Under the pieces are notes generated by a model, which saw nothing but the letters and a program-made list of their open reading frames with translations, made no database searches and had not been told where the DNA came from. DNA of 64,000 nt, from assembly GCF_018143015.1 (NCBI RefSeq), contig NC_054757.1, positions 6,430,501-6,494,500 of the forward strand. Direction: 5' to 3'. The position numbers and the translations under genes are program-made. Shown one piece after another: positions 62,525 to 64,000 of this stretch; position 1 is the first letter of the stretch; each line of letters begins with the position of its first letter. Source of the stretch: Lytechinus variegatus. Lineage: Eukaryota > Echinodermata > Echinoidea > Temnopleuroida > Toxopneustidae.

Positions 62525-63060
62525 TTGAAAAAAAGGGATGAGAGCAATTGAGAGGGTAAAGAGAGGTAAAGAGAGAAAAGCAAAAATACATATATATTCA
62601 TGACATTTTGATGAAAGAGAAAGAAAAGGAATTGAAGTTACACAGAGTGAGATGCAGAGATTGGATGAGAAAGGAGGGAGAAGAAAGATAGAGTGTGTGA
62701 GACAGAGAAGAAGGAACAGGGGTTGAAAGATATATATTATTATGTAAGTAATTAGGTGATTGCAAAGAAGGAGGATGAGCAGGAGAGGAAGGAGCGATAG
62801 AAGAATAAGGAGATGAAGGAAGAGAACGATAAGGAAGAGGGGAAGTAGAAGATGAAGGATGAAGGAGAAGGAGGAAGGAGATGGAAGAGGACAAGGAGAA
62901 GAAGAGGAAAATGAGGAGAGAAAAATGAGGAAGAGGAAAATGAGAAATAGAAATAGAAAAATAAAGACTAGGAGGAAAATTAGAGCAGAAGAAGTTTGAG
63001 AAAGATTTGAGGAAGGAGAATAGGAATGGAAATTTTAAGAAAACTTAAAAAAATGATGAA
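62525..63060 (+). repeat. Long purine-rich tract
   Basis: About 530 bases of GAGA, GGAAGGAG and AGAAGAGG words, broken near 62728-62765 by an AT stretch. The 98-codon minus ORF is Ser/Pro/Leu low complexity. It ends about 430 bp from the exon at 63493. Confidence 0.88.
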
Positions 63061-63492
63061 ATAAAAAACAAACTTTTGTGGAAGAGCAGGGGAGATGAAG
63101 ATACTTCAATACCTAATATAGAAATGGGGGACATGAAACTCATTTTATATACAGTCTGGATCAAACTGGAGCGATGCTTCTCCGCATGAGTCATATTACA
63201 AACGAAGGAGACGCAAATATGTACTTGACATAGCGAGGGGTGTTATGTTTCACATGACGTAAATCTGCAAATTGACATAAAGCCTCTGTCTAAAACTGGA
63301 CACCTCTCCAAATTGAGACATTTTCATCCTGGGAGATATTTTTTTTGTGTGTGTGAATCTTTAATTTCTTTTGAAATAGACCAGGTAAAGAGATGAGGGA
63401 ACAGACAGATGGAGAGTGTGGAAAAATCGATTCCCAGCAACAAAAGAGCAACAACAAAAAACGATGGAAAGAAAAGAAGATAATTTCCTTAC

Positions 63493-63549
63493 CTTTGGGC
63501 TACCATCTTGCTTGGGTTTATCCTTAGCGAGAGTCCCAAAGATCGTCGG
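63493..63549 (-). CDS. Short internal coding exon of an unidentified minus-strand gene
   Basis: A 57-base block on the minus strand sits between a pyrimidine-rich acceptor ending CCCCTACAG and a consensus donor (AAAG followed by GTAAGG). It is exactly 19 codons in phase 0 at both ends and reads PTIFGTLAKDKPKQDGSPK, a basic, Pro/Lys-rich and probably disordered peptide. The other frames are open or stopped but less protein-like. Transcription would run toward lower coordinates, so this would be upstream of the blocks at 31.5 kb and 15.3 kb, which share phase 0. I do not recognise the family. Splice signals and phase are seen directly; membership in the same gene as the other two is inference. 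It could be chance, because a 57-base open stretch is not improbable. Confidence 0.5.
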
Positions 63550-63690
63550 CTGTAGGGGAAAACAAAATTGAGACACTTATAAAAACCTGGGACAATACCC
63601 AATGGCAAGGGAATACATGCTTTAGGCATTACTTTGGATGATAATATCCCAATCTTCAAATTGGCAACAATTGCTCCTTTAAACAGACCT

Positions 63691-63897
63691 GGGGGTGTTT
63701 CACAAAGATTTAAGTATGACTTGGAGTCACACTTAAATACCGAGTTGTGTACGGTATGAAAGGCTTGACCGCATTGGTCAGATTGTGCCATGAGGACGCG
63801 CACTACTGTGCATCTATCAATAAGATCGCGCGTTGCATATACGCATCGGCATTTAAGTGCGACTTAAGTCATACTTAAATCTTTGTGAAACACCCCC
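63691..63897. mobile_element. Foldback MITE with GGGGGTGTTTCAC ends
   Basis: 207 bp with arms GGGGGTGTTTCACAAAG and CTTTGTGAAACACCCCC, nearly perfect for about 30 bp. The ORF at 63489-63803 spans part of it and is spurious outside the short exon at 63493. Confidence 0.87.
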
Positions 63898-64000
63898 CTG
63901 GAAGTGAAAATAAGAGGCAGGTGAAATACATAAACCAATGCTACAATGGTTATTACTTGATGAAGTAGATGCCTGTAAAACAAAATTTAGATTAGTCAAA

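Noticed and set aside
62598..62894. 98-codon Ser/Pro-rich minus ORF
   Set aside because: Complement of a purine tract; low complexity throughout.

Overview
This 64 kb window is eukaryotic nuclear DNA: AT-rich, gene-poor, crowded with short transposable elements, with a few short reading frames bounded by GT-AG splice signals. There are no prokaryotic-style genes, rRNA genes or CRISPR arrays. The repeat content (foldback MITEs, a tRNA-derived SINE, and families whose ends I associate with sea urchin sequence) makes a sea urchin or other echinoderm my best guess. That is an inference from remembered repeats, not a database match.

Protein-coding evidence is sparse. Three minus-strand blocks look like real exons: 63493-63549, 31547-31726 and 15258-15464. 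Each has consensus donors and/or acceptors, is a whole number of codons, and begins or ends in phase 0, so they could be spliced together without a frame shift. I read them as parts of one long-intron minus-strand gene, or of two neighbouring genes. The middle block carries an ATG and lies beside a GC-rich stretch, so it may be a first exon with its own promoter. The last block is rich in Gln, His and Thr. I do not recognise the protein. On the plus strand a 57-residue ORF at 48894-49067 resembles the start of a Tudor/chromo-barrel type chromatin-reader fold and lies inside a segment bounded by inverted repeats.

Most of the rest is mobile DNA. The clearest groups are: (i) four sequence families, ten copies in all, nearly all bounded by TTAA-AGG and CCT-TTAA ends (for example 1040-1650, 3756-4355, 5193-5548, 19786-20187); (ii) three small hAT-type elements with perfect 8-bp target duplications (13054-13239, 52232-52535, 56402-56660); (iii) TA-flanked elements of about 470 bp at 38876, 40151 and 57928, and a 137-bp one at 23129; (iv) Harbinger-like elements with 3-bp target duplications (6184-6598, 23564-24060); (v) other foldback elements at 1795, 7526, 10633, 10880, 19236, 22317, 28371, 30274, 41803, 47101, 59968 and 63691; (vi) a solo LTR with a CTAT duplication at 50472-51393; (vii) SINE copies at 35850, 54100 and 59236, and a non-LTR retrotransposon tail near 45600. 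Tandem repeats and long purine- or pyrimidine-only tracts (28.9-30.1, 34.35-34.6, 43.1-43.5, 49.26-49.5 and 62.5-63.1 kb) fill much of what remains.

The leftover stretches are AT-rich single-copy sequence, probably introns and intergenic DNA. A few islands of more mixed composition (11.0-11.4, 26.1-26.3, 27.8-28.1, 39.4-39.8 and 54.4-54.65 kb) may be cis-regulatory. Only cross-species alignment could show that.
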